Part shown: positions 19,740 through 27,927 of the stretch, piece after piece
Layout of the letters: each line of letters opens with the position of its first letter
How positions within the stretch are numbered: the stretch's first letter is position 1
Assembly: GCA_944375955.1 (NCBI GenBank)
Contig: CALWBE010000036.1
Coordinates: 31,754-95,753 of the forward strand
Direction of reading: 5' to 3'
Origin: an uncultured Clostridia bacterium
GTDB taxonomy: Bacteria; Bacillota; Clostridia; Oscillospirales; CAG-382
Length of the DNA stretch: 64,000 bases
Made by a program: the position numbers and the translations under genes
The notes under the pieces: generated by a model
Databases searched by the model: none
The model's input: only the letters and a program-made list of their open reading frames with translations
What the model was told of the DNA's origin: nothing

Positions 19740-21518
19740 TCAGCCCTCCTTTGTGTTTACGGCAGTTTCTTTTTCTGATCCGGAAGACGTACGCCCGTCT
19801 GTTTGTGAAATATATATCTCGCGGTATTCTTCGTTATTTGCAAGCAGTTCGTCATGAGTGCCTATGCCGGTTATTTTTCCTTCGTTCATTACGACTATCA
19901 TATCTGCGTCTTTTACCGAGCTTATACGCTGAGCAATTATTATTTTTGTCGTGTCGCGCAGACCTGTGCGGAACTGTTCGCGTATTTTCGCTTCGGTTGC
20001 AGTGTCAACAGCGCTTGTCGAGTCGTCGAGAATTAAAATCTTAGGCTTTTTAAGCAGAGCGCGAGCTATGCACAAACGCTGTTTCTGTCCGCCTGAAACA
20101 TTGACGCCCCCCTGTTCAAGCTCAGTTTTATATCCGTCCTTAAAACTTCTTACGAATCCGTCGGCCTGAGCGCTTTCGGCAGCTGCAGCAACCTCTTCGT
20201 CGGTGGCGTTTTCATCGCCCCAGCGGAGATTATCTTCTATTGTGCCGGAAAACAGCACATTTTTCTGCAAAACCATTCCGACGCCTTCACGCAGGTTATA
20301 AAGGCTGTAATCTTTTACGTTTATGCCGTCTATTAAAACTTCTCCCTCATCGGCGTCATAAAGACGGGGAATAAGTGAAACAAGCGTTGTTTTTCCGCAT
20401 CCGGTCGAGCCTATTATGCCAACGATGCTTCCGGCTTTTATTTTAAGGTTTATATTATCAAGCACACAGTCCTCGCTGTTTTTAAAATAGCGGAAGGAAA
20501 TATTGCGGAATTCTATATCGCCTTTAGTGATAGTTTTTTCGGGAAGCGAACAGTTATCATCGGTTATGTCTATTTTTTCGTCAAGAACTTCGCCTATACG
20601 CTTTGTACTTGCCATCGCACGTGAAGTAAACATAAACATCATGGTAAGCATCATCAAAGACATAAGTATCTGATTTACATATGACAAAAACTGTGAAAGA
20701 TCTCCGGGGAGCATCTGCGTATCGCCCAGTACAAGCTTTGATCCTATCCATACTACGGCGGCGATTGTGACATTCATAAAAAGTGTCATTACGGGACCTG
20801 TTAAAATCATTATTTTATATGCTGAAAGTCCGGTCTTTTTCAGATCTCCGTTAGCGGTTCTAAACTTTTCGTTTTCAAAATCTTCGCGCACAAATGATTT
20901 TACAACGCGGATATTTGACACGCTTTCCTGAACAGTTGAATTTAGTTTATCCACCTTTTCCTGTACCTTTGTAAATCGGGGAAAAGCATTTCCTATTACA
21001 AAGGATATGGATATAAGCATCAGGGGTATTGTTATTATAAATACTACAGACAACGAAGGCCTTAAAGATATCGCCATTATAAGCGCTCCTATAAGCATTC
21101 CCGGAGAACGCAGACACATACGCAGAAGCATGTTGATAAAGTTCTGCACCTGTGTTATGTCATTTGTCAGCCTTGTTACAAGAGAACCTGTAGAAAATTT
21201 ATCTATATTTGCAAATGAAAATTTCTGTACCTTCTCATAAACATCCCGACGAATGTCATTTGCATAGTTTACAGATGCCTTTGCTCCGAAATACGCGCCG
21301 CCTACTCCTCCTGCCATCATTAAAATTGCGGTAAGAATCATAAGGCCTGCAGCTGCTAAAGATTTTGCGGGAGTAAGAGTTCCTTCAGCCGCTGAATTTA
21401 TTATCATTCCCAAAAACATGGGCATTAAGACTTCTCCCAAAACCTCCACGATCATACATATCGGTCCAAGTATAAAGTATAATTTATACGGTTTTGCATA
21501 GTTTAACCAGCGTTTCAA
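19740..21518 (-). CDS. ABC multidrug exporter half, degenerate-Walker-B subunit
   Basis: The 592-residue half transporter has six membrane helices (~15-310) and an NBD with Walker A GIIGSTGCGKTTLVSL, intact signature VSGGQKQRLCIARAL, but Walker B LILDDSTSAVD, where Asp replaces the catalytic Glu. That is the hallmark of the degenerate ATP site of heterodimeric exporters. The start is a TTG with GAAAGGATG upstream. It is the second gene of the MarR operon and precedes its partner by 4 bases. The exported substrate is unknown; drug or lipid export are typical. Confidence 0.9.
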   Translation of the reverse strand: MKRWLNYAKPYKLYFILGPICMIVEVLGEVLMPMFLGMIINSAAEGTLTPAKSLAAAGLMILTAILMMAGGVGGAYFGAKASVNYANDIRRDVYEKVQKFSFANIDKFSTGSLVTRLTNDITQVQNFINMLLRMCLRSPGMLIGALIMAISLRPSLSVVFIITIPLMLISISFVIGNAFPRFTKVQEKVDKLNSTVQESVSNIRVVKSFVREDFENEKFRTANGDLKKTGLSAYKIMILTGPVMTLFMNVTIAAVVWIGSKLVLGDTQMLPGDLSQFLSYVNQILMSLMMLTMMFMFTSRAMASTKRIGEVLDEKIDITDDNCSLPEKTITKGDIEFRNISFRYFKNSEDCVLDNINLKIKAGSIVGIIGSTGCGKTTLVSLIPRLYDADEGEVLIDGINVKDYSLYNLREGVGMVLQKNVLFSGTIEDNLRWGDENATDEEVAAAAESAQADGFVRSFKDGYKTELEQGGVNVSGGQKQRLCIARALLKKPKILILDDSTSAVDTATEAKIREQFRTGLRDTTKIIIAQRISSVKDADMIVVMNEGKITGIGTHDELLANNEEYREIYISQTDGRTSSGSEKETAVNTKEG

Positions 21519-21571
21519 ATACAGTTCATCCTTTCGGTATTAGATTATTATATTATTTTTGCCGCCTTTTT

Positions 21572-22039
21572 TCAGCACATATGCGGCAGCAGCGTTGCTC
21601 CGCTTGATTTTAGATTTTTCTGTATTTTCTCGAGACATTCGGAAAATTCTGTAAGCTCTTTATCAGAAATTCCAACAAACATAAGACTGTCTATTTCACT
21701 CAGAATGTCTTTTGCTTTTATAAGTATCTCTTTTCCTTTTTCTGACAATACGATCCTGTTGCATCTGCTGTCGCCGTCTGATTGGGTCTTTTCTAAATAT
21801 CCCGCAGCTTCAAGCTTCTTTATGGTTACGGCTACTGTCGCCGCGGAAATGTCAAGCTTTTCAGCTATCTGCCTTTGCGTCGGAGGCTCGCTGAAACTTG
21901 ATATGCAGGCAAGCATGATATGCTGACTGCGATGTAAATTCAGATCGCTCATGCGCATTTCTACAAGACTCCTGTGAAGCCTGTCGGTATGAATAAAAAA
22001 ACGTACAAGCTCATGTGGTGACGGTTTTTTCTCACTCAA
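21572..22039 (-). CDS. MarR-family transcriptional regulator
   Basis: A 155-residue winged-helix protein: the recognition region reads PTQRQIAEKLDISAATVAVTIKKLEAAGYLEKTQSDGDSR, followed by the wing and NRIVLSEKGKEIL, typical of MarR. It lies directly upstream of the ABC exporter genes on the same strand and its promoter holds a doubled palindrome, so it most likely represses its own operon until a ligand releases it. The start codon is TTG, with AAAGGAG 9 bases upstream. Confidence 0.92.
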   Translation of the reverse strand: MSEKKPSPHELVRFFIHTDRLHRSLVEMRMSDLNLHRSQHIMLACISSFSEPPTQRQIAEKLDISAATVAVTIKKLEAAGYLEKTQSDGDSRCNRIVLSEKGKEILIKAKDILSEIDSLMFVGISDKELTEFSECLEKIQKNLKSSGATLLPHMC

Positions 22040-22070
22040 AATATTTTACTCCTTTCTTTGCAAAAAAATA

Positions 22071-22100
22071 ATTAGCACGCTAATATTTAGCACGCTAATT
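22071..22100 (-). promoter_or_regulatory. doubled MarR operator
   Basis: Two copies of TTAGCACGCTAAT occur at 22072-22084 and 22087-22099, each nearly palindromic, placed between the -10 element and the RBS. The position overlaps the expected transcription start, fitting repression. Confidence 0.75.
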
Positions 22101-22129
22101 ATTATAGAGTTTTTAAATTTATATGTCAA
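22101..22129 (-). promoter_or_regulatory. promoter of the MarR-ABC operon
   Basis: On the minus strand TTGACA (22124-22129) and TATAAT (22101-22106) are perfect consensus hexamers with 17-base spacing. Confidence 0.85.
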
Positions 22130-22174
22130 GGGGATTTATGAAATTTTCAGAAAATTTTCACATTTCTAAAAAAA

Positions 22175-23893
22175 TCATTCTTTTTCGAGTTCCTTAAGCT
22201 CAGCGTCAAGCGAACTGTCTTCGCTGCTTCGCTGATAACCTATAATATTTACGCTGTCGCGCTGGAAAGCCTGAGGCGGCGAATCGGATTTTGAATCGAG
22301 CCTGACTTTTACTATGCCTTTTAAAGGATTTGTTTCAACTACGACGCCTCTGCCTTCGGGTGTTTGAACGATAGCGTCGACTTTCGGAGTGCGCTCGTAT
22401 TCCTGCTGATAAACCTCGTCTTCATATCTAAGACAGCAGAGAAGTCTGCCGCATGTGCCGGAAATTTTTGACGAACTTAAAGACAGACTTTGATCTTTTG
22501 CCATTTTTATCGACACCTGTGCGAATTCTCCGAGAAATGTGCTGCAGCACAGCGGGCGTCCGCATATGCCGAGTCCGCCTATGAATTTTGCTTCATCCCG
22601 CACACCCACCTGCCGAAGTTCAATTCTTGTACGGAATACTGATGCCAGTTCTTTTACCAGCTCACGGAAATCTATACGGTTTTCAGCCGCAAAATAAAAC
22701 AGCAATTTTGTGTTGTCAAATGTGTATTCTACTCCGACAAGAGTCATTTGCAGGCCAAGTTTGTCAATTTTTTCTTTAAACACAGCTTCAGCCTGTTTTT
22801 CAAGACTTTTATTGGCTTCAAGTCTTTCTTTATCCTCTTTTGTGGCTATTCTTATTATTTTTTTCAAAGGAGCTACTACATTTTCCGAAGGTATAAAACG
22901 GTTTGATATCGCAGTAAAACCATATTCGAGTCCTCGTGCAGTTTCAACGATTACGGGAGTTCCGTATTCTACCTTTTCTCCGTCCGGATCAAAATAATAT
23001 ATTTTTCCCGCTTCTTTGAATCTGACTCCGATTATTTCCGATTTTCCTTCTTTTTCTTCTTCTGTAAGCTCGGGTTTTATATTTTTTGGAGGGTATATCT
23101 GATCACGCAGCGGAATGGCTTTTGAATAGTCGATTTTCTCTTCCGGCTCCGGTTGTTCTGATTCTGTAAAATCATGTGCAATCTTTGATGAGAATGAACC
23201 GGGCAAGAACCCGAGATCGTTCAATACTGACGGAGCTGTAGATGTGTTCTTATTGCTCTGCCTTTCTTTTCCGCCGTTAAGTTTTTTTTCTTGACTCTGA
23301 CGTGAATGCTCTTTTGCCGAACGGTTTTCTTTTGCATTTTTTTCACGCATAGATGCGATTTTTTCATTCTTTGCCGAATTCGGCTGCTGTTTCTTTTGCT
23401 CGCCGCGCAGGTTTTGATCGCGAAGTTTTTCTGTTCGCGGTTTTTGGCTGTAATTTCTTGAACGGTGATCTCTATCTGCGGATTTTTGTTCTGTTAAATT
23501 TGAAGCTGAAGGAATTGTTTTGATTTCAGCCGCTGCTGAAGAGTCATTTCTTGCAGCTGCCTGTTTTTTAGAAAACTGTCTGCCGTGCTTTTGCTTTTTT
23601 TCCGGAAGATCACGCCGTATATCATTTTTTTCGCCGTTTTTACTTCTGGCGTTTTTATCCGGCTCTTGTTCGTGCGGATGCGGCTTCGTGTGCGTGGAAG
23701 GCTTGGAAGGCTTGCTTTGTTTTTGGTCGGGTTTCTTTGCCGGCTCGCGATTCTCGGTTTTTTCCCGCCCGTTTTCGTTGTTTCCGGCAAGCAGGCTTTT
23801 TTTCTTTCCGAATTTCGGAGGAGAAATCAAAAACCCTTTTTTTGTCACTATTTCACTGTCGCCGGGCTTTGTATTCCTGTCTTTCTTTTCCAT
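22175..23893 (-). CDS. ricT: RicT/YaaT PSP1-domain protein with long disordered N-terminus
   Basis: The C-terminal ~300 residues form the PSP1 domain of RicT (YaaT): EAGKIYYFDPDG, GYGFTAIS-like segment, YTFDNTKLLFYFAAENRIDFRELVKELASVFRTRIELRQVGVRDEAK is typical, then the Cys motifs CGRPLCCSTFL and CGRLLCCLRYE that bind Fe-S clusters in the RicAFT complex. RicT in B. subtilis acts in mRNA processing and phosphorelay control. The first ~240 residues are Lys/Glu/Gln/Asn-rich and probably disordered, which is unusual. holB immediately upstream mirrors the B. subtilis order holB-yaaT. Confidence 0.88.
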   Translation of the reverse strand: MEKKDRNTKPGDSEIVTKKGFLISPPKFGKKKSLLAGNNENGREKTENREPAKKPDQKQSKPSKPSTHTKPHPHEQEPDKNARSKNGEKNDIRRDLPEKKQKHGRQFSKKQAAARNDSSAAAEIKTIPSASNLTEQKSADRDHRSRNYSQKPRTEKLRDQNLRGEQKKQQPNSAKNEKIASMREKNAKENRSAKEHSRQSQEKKLNGGKERQSNKNTSTAPSVLNDLGFLPGSFSSKIAHDFTESEQPEPEEKIDYSKAIPLRDQIYPPKNIKPELTEEEKEGKSEIIGVRFKEAGKIYYFDPDGEKVEYGTPVIVETARGLEYGFTAISNRFIPSENVVAPLKKIIRIATKEDKERLEANKSLEKQAEAVFKEKIDKLGLQMTLVGVEYTFDNTKLLFYFAAENRIDFRELVKELASVFRTRIELRQVGVRDEAKFIGGLGICGRPLCCSTFLGEFAQVSIKMAKDQSLSLSSSKISGTCGRLLCCLRYEDEVYQQEYERTPKVDAIVQTPEGRGVVVETNPLKGIVKVRLDSKSDSPPQAFQRDSVNIIGYQRSSEDSSLDAELKELEKE

Positions 23894-23955
23894 TTATGTT
23901 ACCTTTCTTGTTTTTTTGTCTTTTTTGCCGTTTATTTATATTTTTTGTTTTTTTC

Positions 23956-24960
23956 TTATTTTCTTACGGATGTAAAAAGTTCGGCAAGTATGGATGAAAC
24001 ATTTCCTGCCGTTTGCAGTCTTTCCGCCGCGCGTGAAAATGCTTCGTATATTTCTATTGCGCGGCGCAGAGATATATTGTTTTTTGCTTTTTCAAAATCT
24101 TTTTCGTTTTCAAAAATGAAAAGTTCGGCGCCGCTGTCTTTTTTTGATACCGCTATATCGCGTGCCGCTGCCGCCATCACACAGATTACCGTAAATAGTT
24201 CATCCTTGCCTTGCGGCAGATATTCTTCGGTAAGAGGCTGCTTTTCAGAAAAAAAGCTCCTGACAGTATCATATGCGGAATTTACTGTCTTTATTTCAGA
24301 TTCGTCAAGTTCTATCTTGTCAAAAATGCTCTGTATTTTTGCCGCGCGTTTTAATGTATCTGCCGTAATGCCGGGAAATTTTTCCTTATATATATTATAG
24401 ATCTCTTCCGTCGAGCTTTTGCCGAGAGTATGGCACTGCGCTCTCGAAACGACAGTTGGGAGCAAAAGTTCTTTTGACGGAGCAAGCAGAAAGAAAACTG
24501 TGTTTTCCGGTGGCTCTTCGAGAATTTTGAGCAGAGCGTTTTGAGCATTTACATTCATTTTTTCGCTTTCGCTTATTATATATATATGCCAATCACATTC
24601 AGCAGGCATGATATAGGCGTCTTTCCTTAAATTTCTTACAGTATCTACTTTTATTTCGGCCCGCGCTTTTCCGGACTCTTTCTCCGGATATATAATTTTT
24701 ATATCAGTGTGTTCTCCGCTTATAACCTTGAGGCAGTCAGTGCATTTCATACATGGCAAAAGATCGGTTCCGATATTGCGGCAGACCGCCGAACATGCGG
24801 CAGTTTGCGCGCATCTTAACCTTGACGCTCCGCCCGATCCTTCTATTATATATGCGTGCGCGGCAGTTTTATTTTTAAGCGCCGATATCAGATCTTTTAA
24901 AACGCGTTCTTCTCCGGCGCTGATTTCGGATTTATTATTTATATTTGCGTCTGAAAGCAT
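23956..24960 (-). CDS. holB: DNA polymerase III delta-prime subunit
   Basis: HolB is the clamp-loader delta-prime subunit. Recognisable elements are AHAYIIEGSGGASRLRCAQ, the zinc-binding Cys set around CRNIGTDLLPCMKCTDCLK, the SEKMNVNAQNALLKILEEPPENTVFFLLAPSKELLLPTVVSRAQ region containing the conserved SRC-like SRAQ. The P-loop Lys is replaced as usual for delta-prime. ATG 24960 is preferred because GGAG precedes it; the frame extends five codons to a TTG without RBS. RicT follows 62 bases on. Confidence 0.92.
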   Translation of the reverse strand: MLSDANINNKSEISAGEERVLKDLISALKNKTAAHAYIIEGSGGASRLRCAQTAACSAVCRNIGTDLLPCMKCTDCLKVISGEHTDIKIIYPEKESGKARAEIKVDTVRNLRKDAYIMPAECDWHIYIISESEKMNVNAQNALLKILEEPPENTVFFLLAPSKELLLPTVVSRAQCHTLGKSSTEEIYNIYKEKFPGITADTLKRAAKIQSIFDKIELDESEIKTVNSAYDTVRSFFSEKQPLTEEYLPQGKDELFTVICVMAAAARDIAVSKKDSGAELFIFENEKDFEKAKNNISLRRAIEIYEAFSRAAERLQTAGNVSSILAELFTSVRK

Positions 24961-25013
24961 GGCTCTCCGTTCCAATAATATTTTTGAACAATATATGTAT
25001 ATTCATACGAAAA

Positions 25014-25029
25014 TGTTTCATGTGAAACA
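25014..25029. promoter_or_regulatory. parS-like site 1
   Basis: TGTTTCATGTGAAACA differs from the Spo0J consensus parS TGTTTCACGTGAAACA at one central base. Flanking bases extend the inverted repeat by three on each side. Confidence 0.75.
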
Positions 25030-25038
25030 TTTTTTGAT

Positions 25039-25054
25039 TGTTTCATGTGAAACA
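25039..25054. promoter_or_regulatory. parS-like site 2
   Basis: A second identical 16-mer TGTTTCATGTGAAACA lies 25 bases from the first, both in the mreB-holB gap about 7.5 kb from dnaA. Two copies so close are very unlikely by chance. Confidence 0.75.
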
Positions 25055-25095
25055 TATCGCGTTTTTAACAGGTTTTGCAGTAAAATGCTTTTTGC

Positions 25096-26115
25096 TTATA
25101 GCCTTTCCTGCCGCTGCCTTGCCAGATTTATTGTGCCCGGCATTTTAGATGAAAGATTGTCCAATGACCGTCCGGCTCCGATTGCCACACATTTCTCAGG
25201 ATTCTCCGCTAAAAATGTTCGTATACCGGTAACATGCTCTATAAGCTTGTCAAGTCCGAACAGCTGCGATCCTCCTCCCGTCATTACTATGCCGGCTGCC
25301 GCTATATCTCCTACAAGTTCCGGAGGAGTGCGTTCAATAACTGCGCATACAGCGTTTACTATTGATGTGACAGGTTCTTCTATCGCTTCAAGCAGCTCTT
25401 GTGAGGATACGTCTATCATCTTCGGAAGACCTTCTATCAGACATCTTCCTTTCGCTTCCATCGTGGTTGTCTTTTCATATGGCCATGCACAGCCGATTTT
25501 CTTTTTAATCTCCTCAGCTGTCTGTTCGCCTATAAGCATATTGTATTTTCTTCTTATATATTTTATTATGGCTTCATTGATTGCATCGCCGGCTATTTTT
25601 ATAGATTCGCTTGTTACTACATTATGCAGTGATATCACTGCTATATCTGTCGTGCCTCCGCCTATATCGATGACAAGATTTCCAACCGGCTTTGATATGT
25701 CTATGCCGGCTCCTATTGCTGCCGCCACAGGACTCTCAACAAGATATGTCCTTTTCGCTCCCGCACTTATAGCCGCGTCGCATACTGCACGTTCCTCTAC
25801 CTCTGTTATACTGCTCGGAACTGACATTATTATGCGCGGCTTTAAAAATGACTGCGTTACTGCCCTTGATATCAAAGATTTTAAAAGCATAAGCGCTGCG
25901 TCATAGTCTGATATTACTCCTCCGACCATCGGACGTACAGCAAGTATATTTCCCGGCGTCCTGCCAAGCATAAGCTCGGCTTCCTTGCCTACTTTTAATA
26001 CTTTTCCGGATACTCTGTCTACCGCTACTACTGACGGCTCTTCTATTATTACGCCTTTTCCTTTTACATATACTTGTACCGTAGACGTTCCTAAATCTAT
26101 CGCGATATCGTTCAT
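25096..26115 (-). CDS. mreB: rod-shape-determining actin MreB/Mbl
   Basis: MreB filaments organise lateral wall synthesis. The 339-residue protein has actin-fold ATP-binding motifs: IAIDLGTSTVQVYVKGKG at the N-terminus, VVDRVSGKVLKVGKEA, the phosphate 2 motif NLVIDIGGGTTDIAVIS and adenosine motif IVMTGGGSQLFGLDKLI. The ATG at 26115 follows AAAGGAG; the open frame extends further without an RBS. MreC is absent and mreD lies 2.7 kb further along the same strand, so the usual mreBCD order is broken. Confidence 0.95.
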   Translation of the reverse strand: MNDIAIDLGTSTVQVYVKGKGVIIEEPSVVAVDRVSGKVLKVGKEAELMLGRTPGNILAVRPMVGGVISDYDAALMLLKSLISRAVTQSFLKPRIIMSVPSSITEVEERAVCDAAISAGAKRTYLVESPVAAAIGAGIDISKPVGNLVIDIGGGTTDIAVISLHNVVTSESIKIAGDAINEAIIKYIRRKYNMLIGEQTAEEIKKKIGCAWPYEKTTTMEAKGRCLIEGLPKMIDVSSQELLEAIEEPVTSIVNAVCAVIERTPPELVGDIAAAGIVMTGGGSQLFGLDKLIEHVTGIRTFLAENPEKCVAIGAGRSLDNLSSKMPGTINLARQRQERL

Positions 26116-26119
26116 TTTT

Positions 26120-26878
26120 TCAGCTCCTTTCTTTAAATTCGTTGGTTCCCGCAACAAAAAGCATAAAGATCTTTCCCGCTTCGCTTTTCTTCAGCAGCTT
26201 AGCCGCCGCTTTGGCAGTGGCTCCGGTAGTTATTATATCGTCAAAAACCACTATTCTGCCCGGGATGCCGAATCCATTCTCTTTTATTACTTCCAACGCC
26301 TTTTCTGCGTTATTAAACCTTTCCTCAAAAGGAAGGTCTTTTTGTTCATCTATATTTTTTCTGCGCCTAAATAAATTTTGGTATCTGATATCCGGATGAT
26401 TTAGAACTAATGTTCTAACTATCCTTTCAGACTGATCAAAACCGTATTTTTCATAAAGGCGGACACTTCTTGGTATATATGTTAAAAAACCGTCGTTTCC
26501 GGCAAGGGCATAAACATAGTCTTTGATGACGCCGGCAAAGAAGGCGGTGCATTTTGTACATTTACATATTTTAATATGATGCAGCGAACGTTTTATCGTT
26601 TCATAAGTATAATCAAACAGAAATATTGCATCGGGAATATCCGGAAAAATAGTGCGCCGCCAGGGCCCCAAAGCCCTTTCGAGGTCGCGGGTGCAGAATT
26701 CACAGTATGGACTGTCAAAACATTTTCCGTTTATCCCGCGGAATTTTATTTTTTTCGGGACGTCTTCAAAATTTTTTATTATATCGCCGCAGATACAGCA
26801 GACATCCGGAAGAAACAAGCTGTTAAAAAAGCCGCCTGCTTTTCTTGCAAAGCTTTTAGTATAAAGGGTATTAGACAT
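26120..26878 (-). CDS. comF: ComF-family phosphoribosyltransferase-like protein
   Basis: The protein has the N-terminal zinc-finger Cys pairs CCICGD and CEFC, and the C-terminal PRTase motif IVVFDDIITTGATAKAAAKLL, as in ComF/GntX. The mid-region RLYEKYGFDQSERI corresponds to the usual RGFNQAE segment. In competent bacteria ComF assists DNA uptake; elsewhere its role is unsettled. It overlaps the expected mreB leader closely (5 bases before the mreB start) and follows the kinase gene. Confidence 0.85.
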   Translation of the reverse strand: MSNTLYTKSFARKAGGFFNSLFLPDVCCICGDIIKNFEDVPKKIKFRGINGKCFDSPYCEFCTRDLERALGPWRRTIFPDIPDAIFLFDYTYETIKRSLHHIKICKCTKCTAFFAGVIKDYVYALAGNDGFLTYIPRSVRLYEKYGFDQSERIVRTLVLNHPDIRYQNLFRRRKNIDEQKDLPFEERFNNAEKALEVIKENGFGIPGRIVVFDDIITTGATAKAAAKLLKKSEAGKIFMLFVAGTNEFKERS

Positions 26879-26897
26879 GCGGTTTTATCGGTGGATT

Positions 26898-27728
26898 TCA
26901 TGATTCTGAAAAAGGAGGGGCTGAAGGCAGACTGAAAGACAGCGAAAACACGCCGTTTTCAATGGCTGCCGTTAAAGATTGACCGTGAGCCTGTATTATT
27001 TTTTCCGCAATATACAATCCGAGACCTTGTCCCTGCTCAGCAGAAACGGCCGCGCTGTCTCCGCGCATTCCGGCTTTAAAAAATTCGGAACAGGCTGTTT
27101 TTCCTCCGCTGTTTTCTGAAATCGAATCGTTTTTTATTTCGACAGTGCAGACGCCGCCGTCTTCATTTGCGGATATTTTTATTGCTCCTCCCTCGGAACA
27201 GTATTTTACCGCATTGTCACAAATATTGTATGCCGCCTCGTATATGGATTCCCTATCTGCAAGAACAAAAAATTCATTTTCTTCGGAAAATGAAAATAGA
27301 ATTTTAAGTCCGCGCTTTTGTGCTTTATGTTCAAGCGATGCCATTATATATCGCAGCATACCGCATATTCCGAATACAGAGCTTTTACCTAATACGATAT
27401 CTCTGCTGTCGGTTAATGAGGTTAATCTGCCTGCAATTCCGGCAATACGTTCCGCTTCAAGCGATATTATGGAAAGGCAGTCTTCGGTCTTTTGCCTGTC
27501 CGCTTTTCCCGAAGCAAGAAGATCTGCAAAGCCTTTTATATTTGCAAGCGGACTTTTTATATCGTGTGCCGCGCAAGACAGCAAAAGATTATTCCGGGCG
27601 GCATTTTGTTTTTCAGCTCGGTTTTTGTTGATTAGACGCAGAAAAAGTATAAATGATATTACTGCGAAAATAATTGCCGCTGCTGCTGTGACAATCGAAA
27701 AAACACACATTTTTTCGTATACTGGCAA
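26898..27728 (-). CDS. orphan sensor histidine kinase
   Basis: There is one membrane helix at ~9-33 and no extracellular sensor domain. The HisKA box is LLSCAAHDIKSPLANIKGF with the phosphoacceptor His near residue 55, the N-box YNICDNAVKYC and G-box GQGLGLYIAEKI. The canonical DxGxG motif of the ATPase domain is not clear: VEIKNDSISENSGG stands in its place. No response regulator is adjacent, so its partner must be elsewhere. The start is taken as TTG at 27728; an internal ATG at 27710 is possible. It has its own promoter. Confidence 0.83.
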   Translation of the reverse strand: MPVYEKMCVFSIVTAAAAIIFAVISFILFLRLINKNRAEKQNAARNNLLLSCAAHDIKSPLANIKGFADLLASGKADRQKTEDCLSIISLEAERIAGIAGRLTSLTDSRDIVLGKSSVFGICGMLRYIMASLEHKAQKRGLKILFSFSEENEFFVLADRESIYEAAYNICDNAVKYCSEGGAIKISANEDGGVCTVEIKNDSISENSGGKTACSEFFKAGMRGDSAAVSAEQGQGLGLYIAEKIIQAHGQSLTAAIENGVFSLSFSLPSAPPFSES

Positions 27729-27869
27729 TTTTATTCACATCTCCCTGCAAATATATTTTTGATACTTGATCAACTTAAAAAAATAACTTTTTATCTTTCG
27801 ATTATGCACGGAATACGGTAAAGATAAGTTGTGACGGGCAAAAAAATAAAGATAAACATACATTATTTA

Positions 27870-27898
27870 TTATATAATAAAATAAATAAAATTTCAAT
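27870..27898 (-). promoter_or_regulatory. promoter of the histidine kinase operon
   Basis: On the minus strand TTGAAA (27893-27898) and TATAAT (27870-27875) have a 17-base spacer; a leader of ~140 bases separates it from the kinase start. Confidence 0.6.
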
Positions 27899-27927
27899 GA
27901 AAAAAACAGTGTTCGGTGAAAAAAAGA

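Noticed and set aside
23585..24400. Plus-strand 271-codon frame rich in Phe/Leu/Ser opposite ricT and holB
   Set aside because: Antisense to two well-supported genes; the hydrophobic composition is the complement of Lys/Glu/Asn-rich ricT and no RBS is present.
24707..25906. Long plus-strand open frame of 399 codons opposite mreB and holB
   Set aside because: It lies antisense to two clear genes, has no RBS and its protein is low-complexity (Ser/Ile/Pro-rich) without any motif; it is a product of the codon bias of mreB.
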